64,000 nt of DNA from Spisula solida (GCA_947247005.1 OX365950.1:10800720-10864719); one strand, 5' to 3'; positions 32,501 through 44,205 are shown, counted from the stretch's first letter. The notes: generated from the sequence alone by a model not told the origin. A program made the numbers and translations.

Positions 32501-32589
32501 GTCACTTACATCACATGACGATGGACATGGCAGTGAAAGATACATTTATATTGTTTCTTTCAAAGTGTCTCATTTCAATTCTTAAAGGG

Positions 32590-32835
32590 CAGTTATGTTC
32601 GGGCGTACATCAAGTTATCGCAGGCGAATAAACTTGGGACCAAATGTGGTATTCCACTAAAATCTGACAACTTCCCCACATGTGACAGTGACAACGAGAT
32701 ACATTACCTAGTGGAAAACTTCCCTTGATTTGCTAACCATCGCTTTGGTCAATGTAGAACATAAACTGTCCAATGTAGGAATCGAACCCGGGTCTCTTAA
32801 TCTGCCCTAACAGTATGGACGTGTTAACCTGAAAA
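32590..32835 (-). mobile_element. tRNA-headed SINE fragment
   Basis: On the minus strand: a head near GGTTAACACGTCCATACTG and B box CCCGGGTTCGATTCCTACA, then a body toward 32590. It lies close to and in the opposite orientation to the SINE at 32251-32500. Limits are approximate. Confidence 0.5.
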
Positions 32836-33257
32836 TGTATATTGATTACCAACAATAAAATGTGCATATCTGCATTGAAATCACGTGATATTGTATTGAC
32901 CTGAATGAGGTGACATGGTTTATAACATATTCATATTAATGCAAACTAAACAAAATATTACTCTAGGTATGCAAATTATTTGTCGATAATAACGCCATGC
33001 AGTATGTCATCTTTACAAAGGATTTATACAGCTAACATAGCGATTTGTTTTCCATTGGCTAGCTGTCTCATAGGCTTATTCATTAAAATCATATAATTTA
33101 AAAACGATAACACATCAATAGTGATATGCTTATGTCGTTTGTGTCAAAGATTACTAACCAAATACAAACTGTACATGACGATCACAGCAGGGTTCTAAAT
33201 TTCACATGCACTGATTTCATTTCAGTTCAGACCGCGCCCCTGTGAGGTTTATATACA

Positions 33258-33411
33258 ATGAGTGGACCATTGAAGAGTGACCACCTAATGGTAGTTGCTA
33301 TAGACTTTGGAACAACATACTCGGGGTATGCCTTCTCCTTAGGTATAGAGTTCGAGTCGGAGCCAACGAAAATAGCATCCAACAAACCATGGATCGCATC
33401 ACAAGGACTTG
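33258..33411 (+). CDS. HSPA12: gene B coding exon 1
   Basis: Start codon, MSGPLKSDHLMVVAIDFGTT-type N-terminus with the phosphate-1 loop; ends CTTG/GTAAGT, phase 1. Confidence 0.88.
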
Positions 33412-36400
33412 GTAAGTTTGTGCATAGAGTCACAGTTGACGTGTATTGTGAATTAAATCTAACATATCGTCGCTCCTACGCAAACGTTCTACGCCAGCCT
33501 TGTACATGATTGTATCTTTAAACATTCGGTGATTTTTGTTCAAATATCAATCAACGTATCTCTTCCTGATAAAAGCGAAATACTGGGGGAAATAGACAAT
33601 CAGAATCGCTAGAAAACCTTATGTGGTAAAACACCGTGATTTGCCGCTGTATTGTACTGGTGAAAATATCATATCTTAAATTATTTGTATTTAAAGTTTA
33701 AAAGATATTGATTTTTCTGCCCAATGAAAGTTTTCATACTGAAAATTTGTCAAAGGACTGCTCAAAATTTAATCTTAAACGAAAGTTATGTTAATGATGC
33801 AGAAAAAGAAGGATTGTGTCGCTCTCCTGAAAGTGAGCATTTTAGATACTAGATTTGCTCAGGTCACTGACGATATGTAAGAGCAAAATAAAATCTCATG
33901 AACGGACCTCGATGATTATTCGCATCCTTATCAAACAAAGGGACAAGAAAACATATATTCATGATGTCAACTCGGTTGCGTGATTGCAGAAGATTGTAAA
34001 AACTATATATAGATCTAGTTACGATTTTGATTATTTCACAGGTTTTGTCTATTCATCATAATTTGTAATCACAGGTAACTGTTACATTGAAAAGGGATAC
34101 AAAAATGAATACAAATATTGTTAAATTTATATAAATTATCTAGATCTAAAAGACTATACATCAATTTCTGTAAAAAAATCTTCATCGTTATACATTTACC
34201 TGTGAATGTAATAAATGCAGACAGTTATCCTGTCCAGCTCTTTTCTGGGGCTTATTATACAGTACCAACTTGCTCTTCCGCAAATAAGCATTACTGATTT
34301 CTCCACATTAACGAATAGATATAGCTCGCTGGAGATAACTCTAGACTTATCAATAAATAAGTATGCATACTATAAACACTGCGCGGTCGACTGACCGCTT
34401 GTTATCAGTGTAGTATTAAAGGATATATCATTAAAAGTGAACATGCCAAATATTAAACAAAAATGAACATGAATATGCATTTAGTGAAAAGTTAAGTTGA
34501 TAAATGATAATCGTTGCATCTATTTCAGTTTTTATGGTAATTAGTTCTCTACATTTTAGTTTCACACAAGACGCCCACGTGTGTATTGCTGAAGCCGGAT
34601 AAATCGTTCTATAAGTTTGGATACGAAGCAGAAGACAAGTACAATGAATTGGCGGAATCTGAAACCGTGGATCACAAATCATATTATTACTTCCGGCGTT
34701 TTAAGATGGTTCTTCACACGCGTGCGGTTAGTATGGTGTAATATTTTAACGTGGGGAAATAACATTAATTACAGGGTAGCTGGACACTGTGTATGAGTAA
34801 TCCTCTCCAAATTATCTACAGTAAAACCTCGGTAATACGAGCAGCGATTATCCGAGCAACCGGCCTAATTCGAGCAAATTTCACATATAAACACAGTTAC
34901 ACTTAGTCATAACAACAATTCATCATCGACCTCGGATATTTCGAGCACCTGGCTTAACTCGAGCATTTGGCTTGTCCCGATGGGTCCTCGAGATAACGAG
35001 GTTTTACTGTATATAGTGTGCAGATATGTACAATGTATATATACGTTGACTGGTCAATTCATTGCACTACACAATGTAGATCTATATGAATTAGATAAGT
35101 TAATATTCCTTTTTAATGTCTATAACCCCACACTCTCCCTTTTATTATCCGTATATCTTACAGCAACAGTTCTAATGTCCAACCTGCACCATATTTTTCA
35201 GCATAAATGTTTCCGTTCTTTTTGTCTTGAACTTTTTGTCTTTCTGTCGCATCAGTCCGCGTCACCAATCATTTTAATATGACAACAACCCGCTGTACCG
35301 TATATTACGTCAAGGGAGTTAATTACGATTGAAGATAATCGACTTCTCACTATTGTTATTTCCCTCTAATATCACGAAACTTGTTAACAAGGGAGGTAAC
35401 TTTGAATGAATTAAGTCAATTATCACATGAGGTTATCTACCTTCGATTAAAAGATAACTCCTTGTACTTGAGAGTTTTTGTTGCTGCGCACTATCAAACT
35501 TGTCCGCTCCTGTATTTTTGAATAAATTATGCAAATGAGGGCGCCATCTAAGATTTCTGCTAATCAAGCGCGCTTGACCAGATCGCAAAACGAAAACGAA
35601 AGTACATGTTTTGTTTCCGAAGAAATCGCTATGGGGATGTACAATGTATTATATATTAACTTGATTTGTTTACGCATTAAATGAATTCAAAGTTGAACCA
35701 ATATGATGAAATTACAGGGTCTAATTATTGATTTATAAGCGTTATAAATCTTGACATGCTGCAGAACGGTCGGCTTTCTACCACGGCGTGGTTGTAGAAA
35801 ATACAATTTGTTTTACATTTTGCAATTTATTTGAACGTGCAGGTATTTTTTTTCAAAGACAGAAATGAATACACTTTACGTTTTTGCTAGGTTTGTGTAG
35901 TGTCTCTTCCTTGTTTAAAGTGTCTTTGAGGTTAAAGTGGTTTGTTTACATTAAAAATGCCGCCTGATTTAAGCGGTACGGCTAAAACCCGCATACCTGC
36001 AGTACGGGATTTCGCGGAATCGACGTTGATGCGGACAATGTATAGCGAGCGTTGGGCGTAAATTAATCAGTATTAGATAAAATACATAAAATAAAGATAA
36101 TAAGATATCTATCTTATTTTATAAAACTAATTTTAAGTACTGCGTAATAATTAAGAGCTTCGACGCGCACCTGTTTGCAAATGTTCTTGAAAGAACTCGG
36201 GCGACTCGCAACTTCTAAAACTTGTTATCCAGCCGCTGGGTCTCGCCGGTAATCTCTGTATCATGCTTAATTGTTCAGTGTTAAATACAGGACAGTTGAT
36301 GTAAACATTAAAATACATACAAAGTGAAAGCCAGTCTTAGACTTTTAGGGCCAACAGAATTAAACAAGGTCACCGAATTATAACAGGTGCGCGTCGAGCT

Positions 36401-39400
36401 ATTATTATGCGTTTTAACCAGTTTACTCACTGGTCGGGCACCTGAAAGTACCATTTTAAGTAAGTTACGTATATTATTATAAGCGTCGTCAAGAGGTTAC
36501 AGAAAATAACCGTCACGATCGTATGTTCAATACAAAATAATGGCACGAACGCCTGAAGTAGCTAGTAGTTAGCAGATACATTTAATTAACGTGCGTGATA
36601 AAATTTAATTTTGGATGCCGTCATTTTGCACTAAATTATTTTTTATTTTTAGAATTGAACTGGGTCGGTTTTTATAAAGCATTTCAGTAGAAAACTAAGA
36701 ATTTTCTCAAAATCGTAAAATTTCCTTCAGTGTTTTAGCTAAATAATATAATTAAAATTATAAATTATTTACACAGTTTTGATGCATGATGAAGAGAGCT
36801 ACTATAATCACTAAAGAAACTTAGGTTAATCTTCAATTTGGGGAAAATATGCGCATCACAAATTTTTAACTTATGTAAAAATATTTAAGTTTTCCACTAA
36901 CTAAAGATGCTTTATAAATACCAGCCCAGCTTTGTCCAGATAATATGTTTTTAAGAAAAAAATAAGCCAGGAAAATGTAACAACTGTAGATCTATCAAAT
37001 TGTTCAAAAAGTTAATCGAGTAAAATCGGGCGTGGCCTAAATCTGCGCACGCCCAGTGCGGACGTATTGTTTACATCCGGTCGTCGCATACGCTTAGAGT
37101 AGAAGTTTGTTAGTGCTGCGTATGATGGAAATTCAAAACATGTGACGTTCCGAATCAAACATATCGTGGAACCTCCTCAGAGTGGTCTCCCTTGAGCAAC
37201 ATCCTCTTTTTAGCAACATCGTCGTTTTGTTCCGATAATTGAGAATTTATAACTATCAAATTTTCAATTGATTTTACCAACCTATAGTAACGACCTCTGT
37301 ACATTAACCAAAGTATGTGTTTCCCAACATATGTTGCCCTATATAGATGTTGTTCTGTACGTGTGTATACATTTCAGCATTTAAATCGGGAGACGGAAAT
37401 AAAAGATGAAACTGGGAATTCACTTCCGGCGAAGGATATATTCGTTCATGGGATACGCTATCTAAAGGACCATGCATTGGGTACGATCAACTCTCAAGGC
37501 AAGGCTGTTGATGAGATGGATATACATTGGGTTTTAACAGTACCAGCCATATGGTCTGATGGGGCCAAACAATTTATGAGAGAAGCCGCCTTGAAGGTAC
37601 ACTGGACATTTGTTATTTTCGCGGTTTTAAATCACGATCGACATGCATAATTCATATACTGCTGTGACGCATCCCACTACCGGTATAACTTTAAAATATT
37701 TCTTCCACAACTACGCTGAGTGTACATTGTGGTGGTCGTAAATCTTGAAGTATGTCTTTCAAATGCTTACCAGGGTGATGTGATGTAGTTGCAGTGATAC
37801 TGCTTATTTGCGCAAATTCTGTGTGCGGTTGTTGTGACAACCGAGTGGTTGTTGTGACAACCGAGTGACCTAACGGGTTCAAAGATGGTATTGCTAGGGG
37901 ATGGTGCCGTGCAGTTTAGGTTCAAATCACACTGTATGTGCAAATATAAGGAATGACCAATGTCGGCATCGTCACAACCACATACTGATACGTATGCAGT
38001 TCTGCTACCATGGAGTTCCATGCATTATACACTATACCCACCAAGCAATAGTAAATGTATCAGTACTATTGTAACAATTTAGAAATCACAATATTGAAGC
38101 CGCAAACTCCCTCTTTGAGGAGTCATGAAAAAAGTGTTATGCGAGTTATAAGTGAACCACATTAAGCTGAAACTCCTCAGATATTAGCATAGGTCCGAAG
38201 TCTCAGTTTAATGTGGTCAGATAATACTATTGTCAATACATGTTTGGTTGTTTCTTTTCAGGCCGGTATTGAGAGTAACAATCTGAGCATTGCCTTAGAA
38301 CCAGAAGCAGCTTCTGTGTATTGTAAATATTTACCGGATCAACAACTCTCCAAAGGTGGCATGACTAAATCAATGTTCAAACCAAGCGCTAAATACATGG
38401 TCGTGGATCTAGGAGGTATTATCTCGAGTTATTTATTTTAGTTCAATTGTAAAACAAATTACCTAACTTATAATAATCACTCCTGACATCTCATTCCTGA
38501 TGATATCCATTGCCATGAACGTATGAATGGAGATTATCCACTTTCCAGTTAATGCTGAGCGTCAAGCAAGATACTCTTTTCGTCTTTGGTATGACGCGGT
38601 CTGAAAACGGGACCTCCCGCACCACTTCAATGCGGACGTTCTACCAGTATCAGTTTCCATAATTGAGTGTAATATACAGTTACATAGCAGTGTTTGTGTC
38701 TGTTATTTAACTATTGAACGTTTCTGAAAATACATATCGTCTCCTCGCACAAATCACTAAGTTCCAAACATGAAGTTGGGACAGAAAAAAAATGTATGTA
38801 CCTGAAAACTCCAGCCACAAATGCGGCAGTATTAATCAATTCTGAATTCTATTACTACTCTATTCGTTTCTGCTTTTCAGGAGGTACTGCCGATATCACA
38901 GTGCACCAGGTGGACGCGAACAACAAACTATGCGAGATACATGGTCCAAGTGGCGGGGCTTGGGGTGGTACCAAGGTACATATTTCTACATCATTCTCAT
39001 TTCATTTGATTTTTTTGCAATGTTTCACAAATTTAGAAAATAGCATCAGCATCTTTGTACACGACAGTTCTTTTCCTGTTTTTTAGCCGCCTAACATTGA
39101 GTTTTGTGAACAGCATTATATCAAGAGAGAGAACTGTCGAAATACTATTATACTGAAAGATAGGAGTTTGCTAATATAGATTGTCTCTCGTTATTATCAC
39201 TAGTCGACGGTGAAGCATTCTAACTTTTCATGGAACTTACTAACATGGTATCATGCGCTGATATGTCTAATCAGGACATCTCTTGGTCTTAGTATTTAAA
39301 AATGAAATAGTTGATACAAAGATGAGCGAATATTTCACTTTTTTTAAACGTTTTACTCTCATACATAATGAATAGTTTAGTCCGTTGGAGTTGTTTCCCT

Positions 39401-40475
39401 TGACATGGGTGTGCAGGCACGGATATGTCTCTGATAGGAAAATAGATTTATGTTATTTACGCTCACGATTACTTTTTTAAAAAAAAATCTTCTACAGGTA
39501 GATGAAGCTTTTATCAAGTTTCTCGGAGACATCTTCGGTGAGAAGCTTTTTGAACAGTTTGTACAAAACTACATGGAAGATGCAATTGACCTGTACAGAG
39601 AATTTGAAATCCGAAAGCGTAAAGTTCGACTAGATATGTCTGACACACCAAACATGGCTATAAAGATACCAGTAGCGTTGTACGAACTCTACGCCAAAAA
39701 ACATCAACGCACAGTGAAAGAACGTATTGCAGATGATGCCAAATATAAAGATAAGATCACTATCCTTGCCGACAAAATGAAGATCGATTCGGAGATTATG
39801 AAATCTTTCTTTAAATGGCCCCTGGCTGAGCTTGTTGAACACATGCGGGATATCCTTGGTGAACTGCCAGTACGTGGTACGGATACCTTCATAATTGTAG
39901 GTGGCTTTGCCGAGTCGGACATTGTCAGAGATACCATAAAACAGAAGTTTTCGAACATGAATGTCATCATACCATTTGACGCTGGTCTTGCTGTCCTCAA
40001 AGGCGCCGTCATATTTGGTCACTCACCAATGGTTGTGACGGCACGTGTTTGCAGACGAACGTACGGAATGGCGGTAACCAAGATATTCGTTAAAGGTCAA
40101 TACCCGGATGACCGGAAAGAGACACTAGGTAGCAGAGATGTTGTCAAGAATGTTTTCCACAAATACATCGAGCTCGGAGCCCCAACAAAGGTGGGTCATT
40201 CTGTGACGTCAATGCCACTGACCGCGAACAAAGGCCAATCAAACGCCAGAATTCGAGTGTTTTCATCAAAGGATACACAGCCTATGTATGTTACGGATAA
40301 AGGGTGTAGTTATCTTGGGGAGATAATTGTCAGCATACCAGAAGGTGATCAAGACGAGGGAGGTACGGTTGAAGTGAAGATGAATTTTGGAGGCACGGAA
40401 CTGGCTGTGGAGGCATTGGAGAAAAAATCCGGAAAAGTGTACCGTTCTAGATTTGATTTCTTGAGTGGAGATTGA
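33258..40475 (+). CDS. HSPA12: HSPA12-like HSP70-family protein, gene B (six coding exons)
   Basis: Second HSPA12A/12B-type atypical HSP70, divergent from gene A. Coding exons: 33258-33411, 34560-34726, 37378-37596, 38262-38415, 38881-38975, 39498-40475; all GT-AG with compatible phases, joined length 1767 nt (588 aa plus TGA). Motifs: phosphate-1 loop AIDFGTTYSG (about 14-23), FGYEAED...YYYFRRFKM, WVLTVPAIWSDGAKQFM, IALEPEAAS, phosphate-2 DLGGGTADI (about 229-237), GGAWGGTK, adenosine motif VGGFAES (about 397-403). No EEVD tail. The ATG at 33258 is the first in frame; the preceding CATTTCAG at 33218-33225 looks like an acceptor, so a 5'UTR exon upstream is likely. Exon boundaries match gene A except that B has one more intron (after GGTK) and lacks the 7-codon start exon. 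Proteins are clearly diverged, so an old duplicate. Confidence 0.93.
33412..34559 (+). other. gene B intron 1
   Basis: 1148 bp, GTAAGT...CATTTTAG. It carries one copy of a dispersed repeat (34321-34488) shared with 43115-43277. Nothing else recognised. Confidence 0.8.
34321..34488 (+). repeat. dispersed repeat shared with 43115-43277
   Basis: ATAGCTCGCTGGAGATAAC...TATCAATAAA...GTCGACTGACCGCTTGTTATCAGTGTAG...CATTAAAAGTGAA occurs in both places in the same orientation. This copy contains a perfect GCGGTC/GACCGC stem with a 4-nt loop. Function and family unknown. Confidence 0.65.
34560..34726 (+). CDS. HSPA12: gene B coding exon 2
   Basis: 167 nt, TPTCVLLKPDKSFYKFGYEA through RRFKMVLHTRA, ending GCG/GTTAGT, phase 0. 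Counterpart of gene A exon 3. Confidence 0.9.
34819..35009. mobile_element. pogo/Tigger-like MITE, 191 bp
   Basis: Termini TA/CAGTAAAACCTCGGTAATACG and CGAGATAACGAGGTTTTACTG/TA. CAGTAAAACCTCG-type ends and TA duplication are typical of pogo-derived MITEs. The interior repeats CGAGCA words and cannot code for a transposase. Confidence 0.85.
36142..36412. repeat. MITE-like inverted repeat
   Basis: GCGTAATAATTAAGAGCTTCG..ACGCGCACCTGTT pairs with AACAGGTGCGCGTCGAGCT..ATTATTATGCG; arms of about 30-33 bp with small indels and about 205 bp between them. No clear target duplication. Confidence 0.5.
37378..37596 (+). CDS. HSPA12: gene B coding exon 3
   Basis: 219 nt, 73 codons, phase 0 at both ends; HLNRETEIKDE...HWVLTVPAIWSDGAKQF...AALK, then GTACAC. 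Counterpart of gene A exon 4. Confidence 0.9.
37827..37866. repeat. 20-bp tandem duplication that forms hairpins
   Basis: GGTTGTTGTGACAACCGAGT occurs twice in direct succession in gene B intron 3; each copy folds as GGTTGT-tgtg-ACAACC. Confidence 0.7.
38262..38415 (+). CDS. HSPA12: gene B coding exon 4
   Basis: 154 nt after TTTCTTTTCAG; NNLSIALEPEAASVYCKYL to MVVDLGG, ending GGAG/GTATTA, phase 1. Counterpart of gene A exon 5. Confidence 0.9.
38443..38652 (-). mobile_element. tRNA-headed SINE, copy in gene B intron 4
   Basis: Same element as 16573-16802: shared AATCACTC..GACA..TCATTCCTGATG.TATCCAT body and GGTATGACGCGGTCTGAAAACG head with a decayed B box. Inserted 27 bp after the exon 4 donor, antisense to the gene. 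Confidence 0.65.
38881..38975 (+). CDS. HSPA12: gene B coding exon 5
   Basis: 95 nt after CTGCTTTTCAG; completes phosphate-2 (GGTADITVHQVD) and ends GGAWGGTK before GTACAT. In gene A this is fused to the last exon, so this 3' boundary is specific to B. Confidence 0.9.
39498..40475 (+). CDS. HSPA12: gene B coding exon 6 (terminal)
   Basis: 978 nt after TCTTCTACAG; VDEAFIKFLGDIFGEKLFEQ to the C-terminal SRFDFLSGD and TGA. It contains the adenosine motif VGGFAES and the SFRKxxx-type C-terminal beta region of HSPA12. Confidence 0.93.
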   Translation, partial: VDEAFIKFLGDIFGEKLFEQFVQNYMEDAIDLYREFEIRKRKVRLDMSDTPNMAIKIPVALYELYAKKHQRTVKERIADDAKYKDKITILADKMKIDSEIMKSFFKWPLAELVEHMRDILGELPVRGTDTFIIVGGFAESDIVRDTIKQKFSNMNVIIPFDAGLAVLKGAVIFGHSPMVVTARVCRRTYGMAVTKIFVKGQYPDDRKETLGSRDVVKNVFHKYIELGAPTKVGHSVTSMPLTANKGQSNARIRVFSSKDTQPMYVTDKGCSYLGEIIVSIPEGDQDEGGTVEVKMNFGGTELAVEALEKKSGKVYRSRFDFLSGD

Positions 40476-41441
40476 ACGTGAAATCGACGATTGAACATGG
40501 TAATACCGGTAATTGTTAGTACTCGAACATTATTATTGAACACGTGTTTGTACATACATGTTTAGTCAGCAAGTATTGACATGTGAGTGAATTACATTTA
40601 GCTAAGTTGAGTATCACAAGACGTATAAGCTGTTGTTATTTTGATGATTTGTATTTAGATATTTCAGCGTCTTAATTACACAGAAATAGGTATAGCTTAG
40701 TAGAAGATATTTCAGATTTTATATTTGTAAATTAACCGTGGTGAAAACCCTTAAACCAATGACAAAACCTATTGAATGTAAAAGCAATAAGTCCTTTTGA
40801 AATCAATGGAAAGAACTATACATATATATTTTAAGTCGGTTGAAATCCAGACCTTTTTTAAGAGAACACTGTAATGGCGAAAGTTACTTCCTTTGGGAAG
40901 ATCAACGCATTGCAAGATGTACTTAGATTTGAGACAATTCTATCTGCTTTATCTTTAAGCTAGAAAGGGGCATTCGTTGAAAACCAAGGAACAGAACTCA
41001 GTTTTAAATCCGATTCGTTAAAAGATTAATTCCTTTGCAACAATTAAAAATTAGAACATTGCAGATGAAATAGGAATACAATCCTTTGTATTGAAGAAAA
41101 ACTGAATAGGTGTACACCTGTGTTCTATTGAAGAATTTAATGTACGCACTCGAACAAGTGACTGTGCTTTATTATAGATAGAACACAGCCAATTATAGCC
41201 ATTTGACAATTCACCAAGACATAAACCACAGCACTATTTTCATTATCGGAAGCTTATTTGATTTTGAAGTTATTCAGTCGTAGCTGTGCTTTATTGGCAG
41301 TTCATGAATATCGTGGTTTCCGCTGGCACGGCTTGTTGTGTTAGAATTTTACCATGGGAGTTCTTGGAAGGTTTGCGTATCTTTTAAACAAAATGTGAAT
41401 GTATTATACAAAATACTTTTTGTTTCATGAAAAAGGACAAT

Positions 41442-41447
41442 AATAAA
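41442..41447 (+). promoter_or_regulatory. candidate poly(A) signal AATAAA of gene B
   Basis: First AATAAA downstream of the gene B stop, about 970 nt away; an ATTAAA variant occurs earlier near 41043. Sequence match only. Confidence 0.3.
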
Positions 41448-43114
41448 ATATAAAATACAAATGTAATTAGTTTATTTTATCTACGTTACGTATCAGAAAA
41501 AAATATCACATTTTCTGTCCGTATAAAATATCCCTAGTAGGTGATAATAATCACAATGCTACATAATTTTATGTTGACGAACCGCTCTATTGCTCAATAT
41601 TTTGACCTAACGGGGTCTTTACACTTAAATTGCTTAACATATCAATACTGCAAAAGTATGTAAAGCAATTTGAGAAGGATTAATTTATTAATTTCCTCTA
41701 ATGTAACTACATATCCAAGACATCTCGTCTTGTCATGTAGTGTTTAACTCAAAATGCTTGGTCAGCTAGTGGCCATCTACATGATTGATATTGTGTTTAC
41801 CAAAAACTATACCGAAGAAAACTGATTTCGTAGAAGTGAGTGTCGCACGGAAGAGGGTGCACTGTATTTGTAGCTACAGTAAATAGAACAGTCGTGATAC
41901 ATCAGACGTGTTTTAACCATTGTAATCACCCGTCTAGCTTTGACAAAAGCGTTACACTTAGTAGAACAAGAAATATTCACCCGCTTGTTTTGAATATAAT
42001 ATATAGTTTCAAAAAATAGATATTTTTTATTTTCTGAAAATGCTTAAGAGACAAACATCGGATGTATTGATTTATGTGTACATGTAGTACGTCACGTAGC
42101 TGTAATAGATTCTACTAAACAAATATATGAATTAAACCATTTACACAGTCTAACATGTCCATGCAGTCAATGGCTATATCAAATATTGCAGTAGAGAAGG
42201 ATTACAATTGAGGCGAACACTAAACATAATTCACATGCGAAAGAGGAAACATTCTCCTTAAAACATATCTTTGGTAACCAATGAGTTAAACGTTAAACAG
42301 GTGAGGTATAAATAAAGTTATCTTATAACCATCACTTATACCTAATTAAGGATCATGTGTCTGTAAAGACCCCGAGATATGTGACATTACATTTATACCC
42401 AGTTGACTGAAAATAAGAAAACAATACAATGGTTTTGAAAAGAGTAGATACTATGTACTTCTTTTCTAGATTAGAAGATAACGTCCTTATAAATATTTAT
42501 TTATGAGGCGTGACAATAGTTCATCCAAATGAGAAAATGGGTCCTGTGCACCAGCGAGACTAAAAGAATGGATTTAAAAAACTTTAAGACACCCAGTGAA
42601 GGTTACCACACAAGACATGGATATGCCAAATGGAATCAACAATTAACAATTAAGGTGCTATATATACAGTTTTCAGTTACAGTATTCATGAAAGGTATTT
42701 AAGTTACATAAACATGGTTCCACGTTCACCCGAGAAAGTGCCTTCGGTCAACCTTCCATCTTAATTTGAACTTGTGTTAACTGATAAAACAAAATAAATA
42801 AAAATGATAAAGAAAATGATAGTTCCCTGTATCATCACATTCGTCTATAATTTTGTATACACTAACCTGTGGGTTTTCGGCAAGAAAGTTCCTTTTCTTA
42901 CCCCTCCAACCAAGCAACGACTGCCAAATCCATCGTTTGACTAAAAAAGTCTTCATTGTGCAAAGGAAGTATTTTCTCATTCTGCACATTTCGAGGTATT
43001 GGGTTTGAAATTCAGAAAAGGACGATACACTGTATTTATAACTGAGCCTTCTTGACCGTTGTCGTTATTGTCAGTAATTGATGTTTATCAAGGAACACTC
43101 TAATATCGGTTGGT

Positions 43115-43277
43115 ATAGCTCGCCGGAGATAAACCTAAGCGTATCAATAAAGAAACCTGGATAATATTAAATACTGCACAGTCGACTGACCGCTTGTTAT
43201 CAGTGTAGATTCAAATAGCATAACATTAAAAGTGAATAACCACAACTATTTAAAATGGACATCGAAAATGCATTTAA
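43115..43277 (+). repeat. dispersed repeat shared with 34321-34488
   Basis: Same ordered motifs as the gene B intron 1 copy (ATAGCTCGCCGGAGATAAAC, TATCAATAAA, GTCGACTGACCGCTTGTTAT, CAGTGTAG, ATTAAAAGTGAA). The GCGGTC half of the stem is altered to CACAGTC here. Confidence 0.65.
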
Positions 43278-43554
43278 TTATCATTTTATTTGTAAAGAAA
43301 AGCCAGTTTTATCATCGGCGGACTATTACTCTGGTATAGGTCACATAACCAGTTGACCACCATTAATAGGTTTATAACTGGTATACGTGTACTTACATAA
43401 CATTGAAAGTTTGTCTTGAAATATATTACATTGTCGAGAAGGGAAGACAACTCCAGCGAACCTGTCTGCAATGCACTGATTGGCCCCAATGACGTTGGCA
43501 TAACACTCTTATTACGCCACAGCGTTCAATTTCGAATTTTCATGGGCGTAGGAG

Positions 43555-44205
43555 AAGGGGGCCAGGCCCCCCCCCCAATGTTAGGACAGGGGGGGGCCAA
43601 CATATCATTTGGCCTCCCAATAATTCAGACCATATTCATAATTTTCCGCCTAAAATAGTCTTGTAAAAGGTAATTTGCCTTTTATCCTTGGTTAAAAAGT
43701 ATAAAATGTGAATTTTCGTGCTCGGTTTGCTCGCAACATGATTTTAATCCATGAAATATGTTAACAAACGATCACGTAACTGTTGAAAAGAGCTACAAGG
43801 ACTACAGAAATACATTATACGATAAGGTTTGCACCAGCTCCTATATTGCTTTTAAACTTTGTCATTGCTATGTTAAATTTCCTTACTAAACCTCTAAAAC
43901 TCTCAGAATTCGGGCATCTGTTCAATAATTAGTAAAACATATTTACAAAATAAGGACTTAATTTTGATTGATCTTACCAAAAAATTATCTCAGAACGCAC
44001 CAGATTGATCCAATGTTTTAAAAAAAATCCCGGGGAAGCAAGCCCCCGGACCCCACTACTTCCAATACTAGTTTATGATAGGGTTCATTTTTTACCCGGT
44101 ATTTTGACAAACAAACAACTAAGTAGATATACCTTACCTTAGTGAAAATAAACACAAACTTTTACCATAGCTTATTAACACATAATGTTACCCCCCCCCC
44201 CCACA
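43555..44205. repeat. poly-C and poly-G tract region
   Basis: Runs include an 11-C tract near 43568-43578, an 8-G tract near 43590-43597, CCCCCGGACCCC near 44043-44054 and a 13-C tract near 44191-44203. The G/C-tract pair with GGGGGCCAGG and GGAAGCAAGCCCCCGG suggests the ends of a degenerate transposon; no ends could be fixed. Confidence 0.4.

Larger units (their letters stand above)
17721..33225. other. intergenic region between divergent HSPA12 genes
   Basis: About 15.5 kb with no gene I can support. Recognisable contents are listed separately (long-inverted-repeat element 19018-22157, inverted duplication 22675-23665, MITE 25073-25303, dispersed repeat 25450-25535, mariner 26976-28520, RTE relic 28545-29925, SINEs at 26.1 and 32.2-32.8 kb). 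I see nothing recognisable in 17.8-18.6, 22.2-22.6, 23.7-25.0, 26.2-26.9 and 29.95-32.2 kb beyond AT-rich DNA; the short open frames there (for example 18427-18738 and 30744-31332) have no motif. Both promoters should lie inside this interval. Confidence 0.7.
34727..37377 (+). other. gene B intron 2
   Basis: 2.65 kb, GTTAGT...CATTTCAG. It contains a pogo-like MITE (34819-35009), CAAGGGAG(G/T)TAA motifs at about 35312 and 35388 (a short dispersed molluscan-type repeat), and an inverted repeat (36142-36412). The 34980-35282 open frame overlaps the MITE and is not a gene. Confidence 0.8.

Noticed and set aside
33100..33257. Heat-shock elements upstream of gene B
   Set aside because: No three-unit GAAnnTTCnnGAA array was found near the start; the true promoter probably lies upstream of a 5'UTR intron.
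42777..42989. Possible small exon on the minus strand (MKTFLVKRWIWQSLLGWRG with a GTAAGA donor)
   Set aside because: The donor is plausible but no other exon or homology could be found within reach; support is too thin for a gene call.
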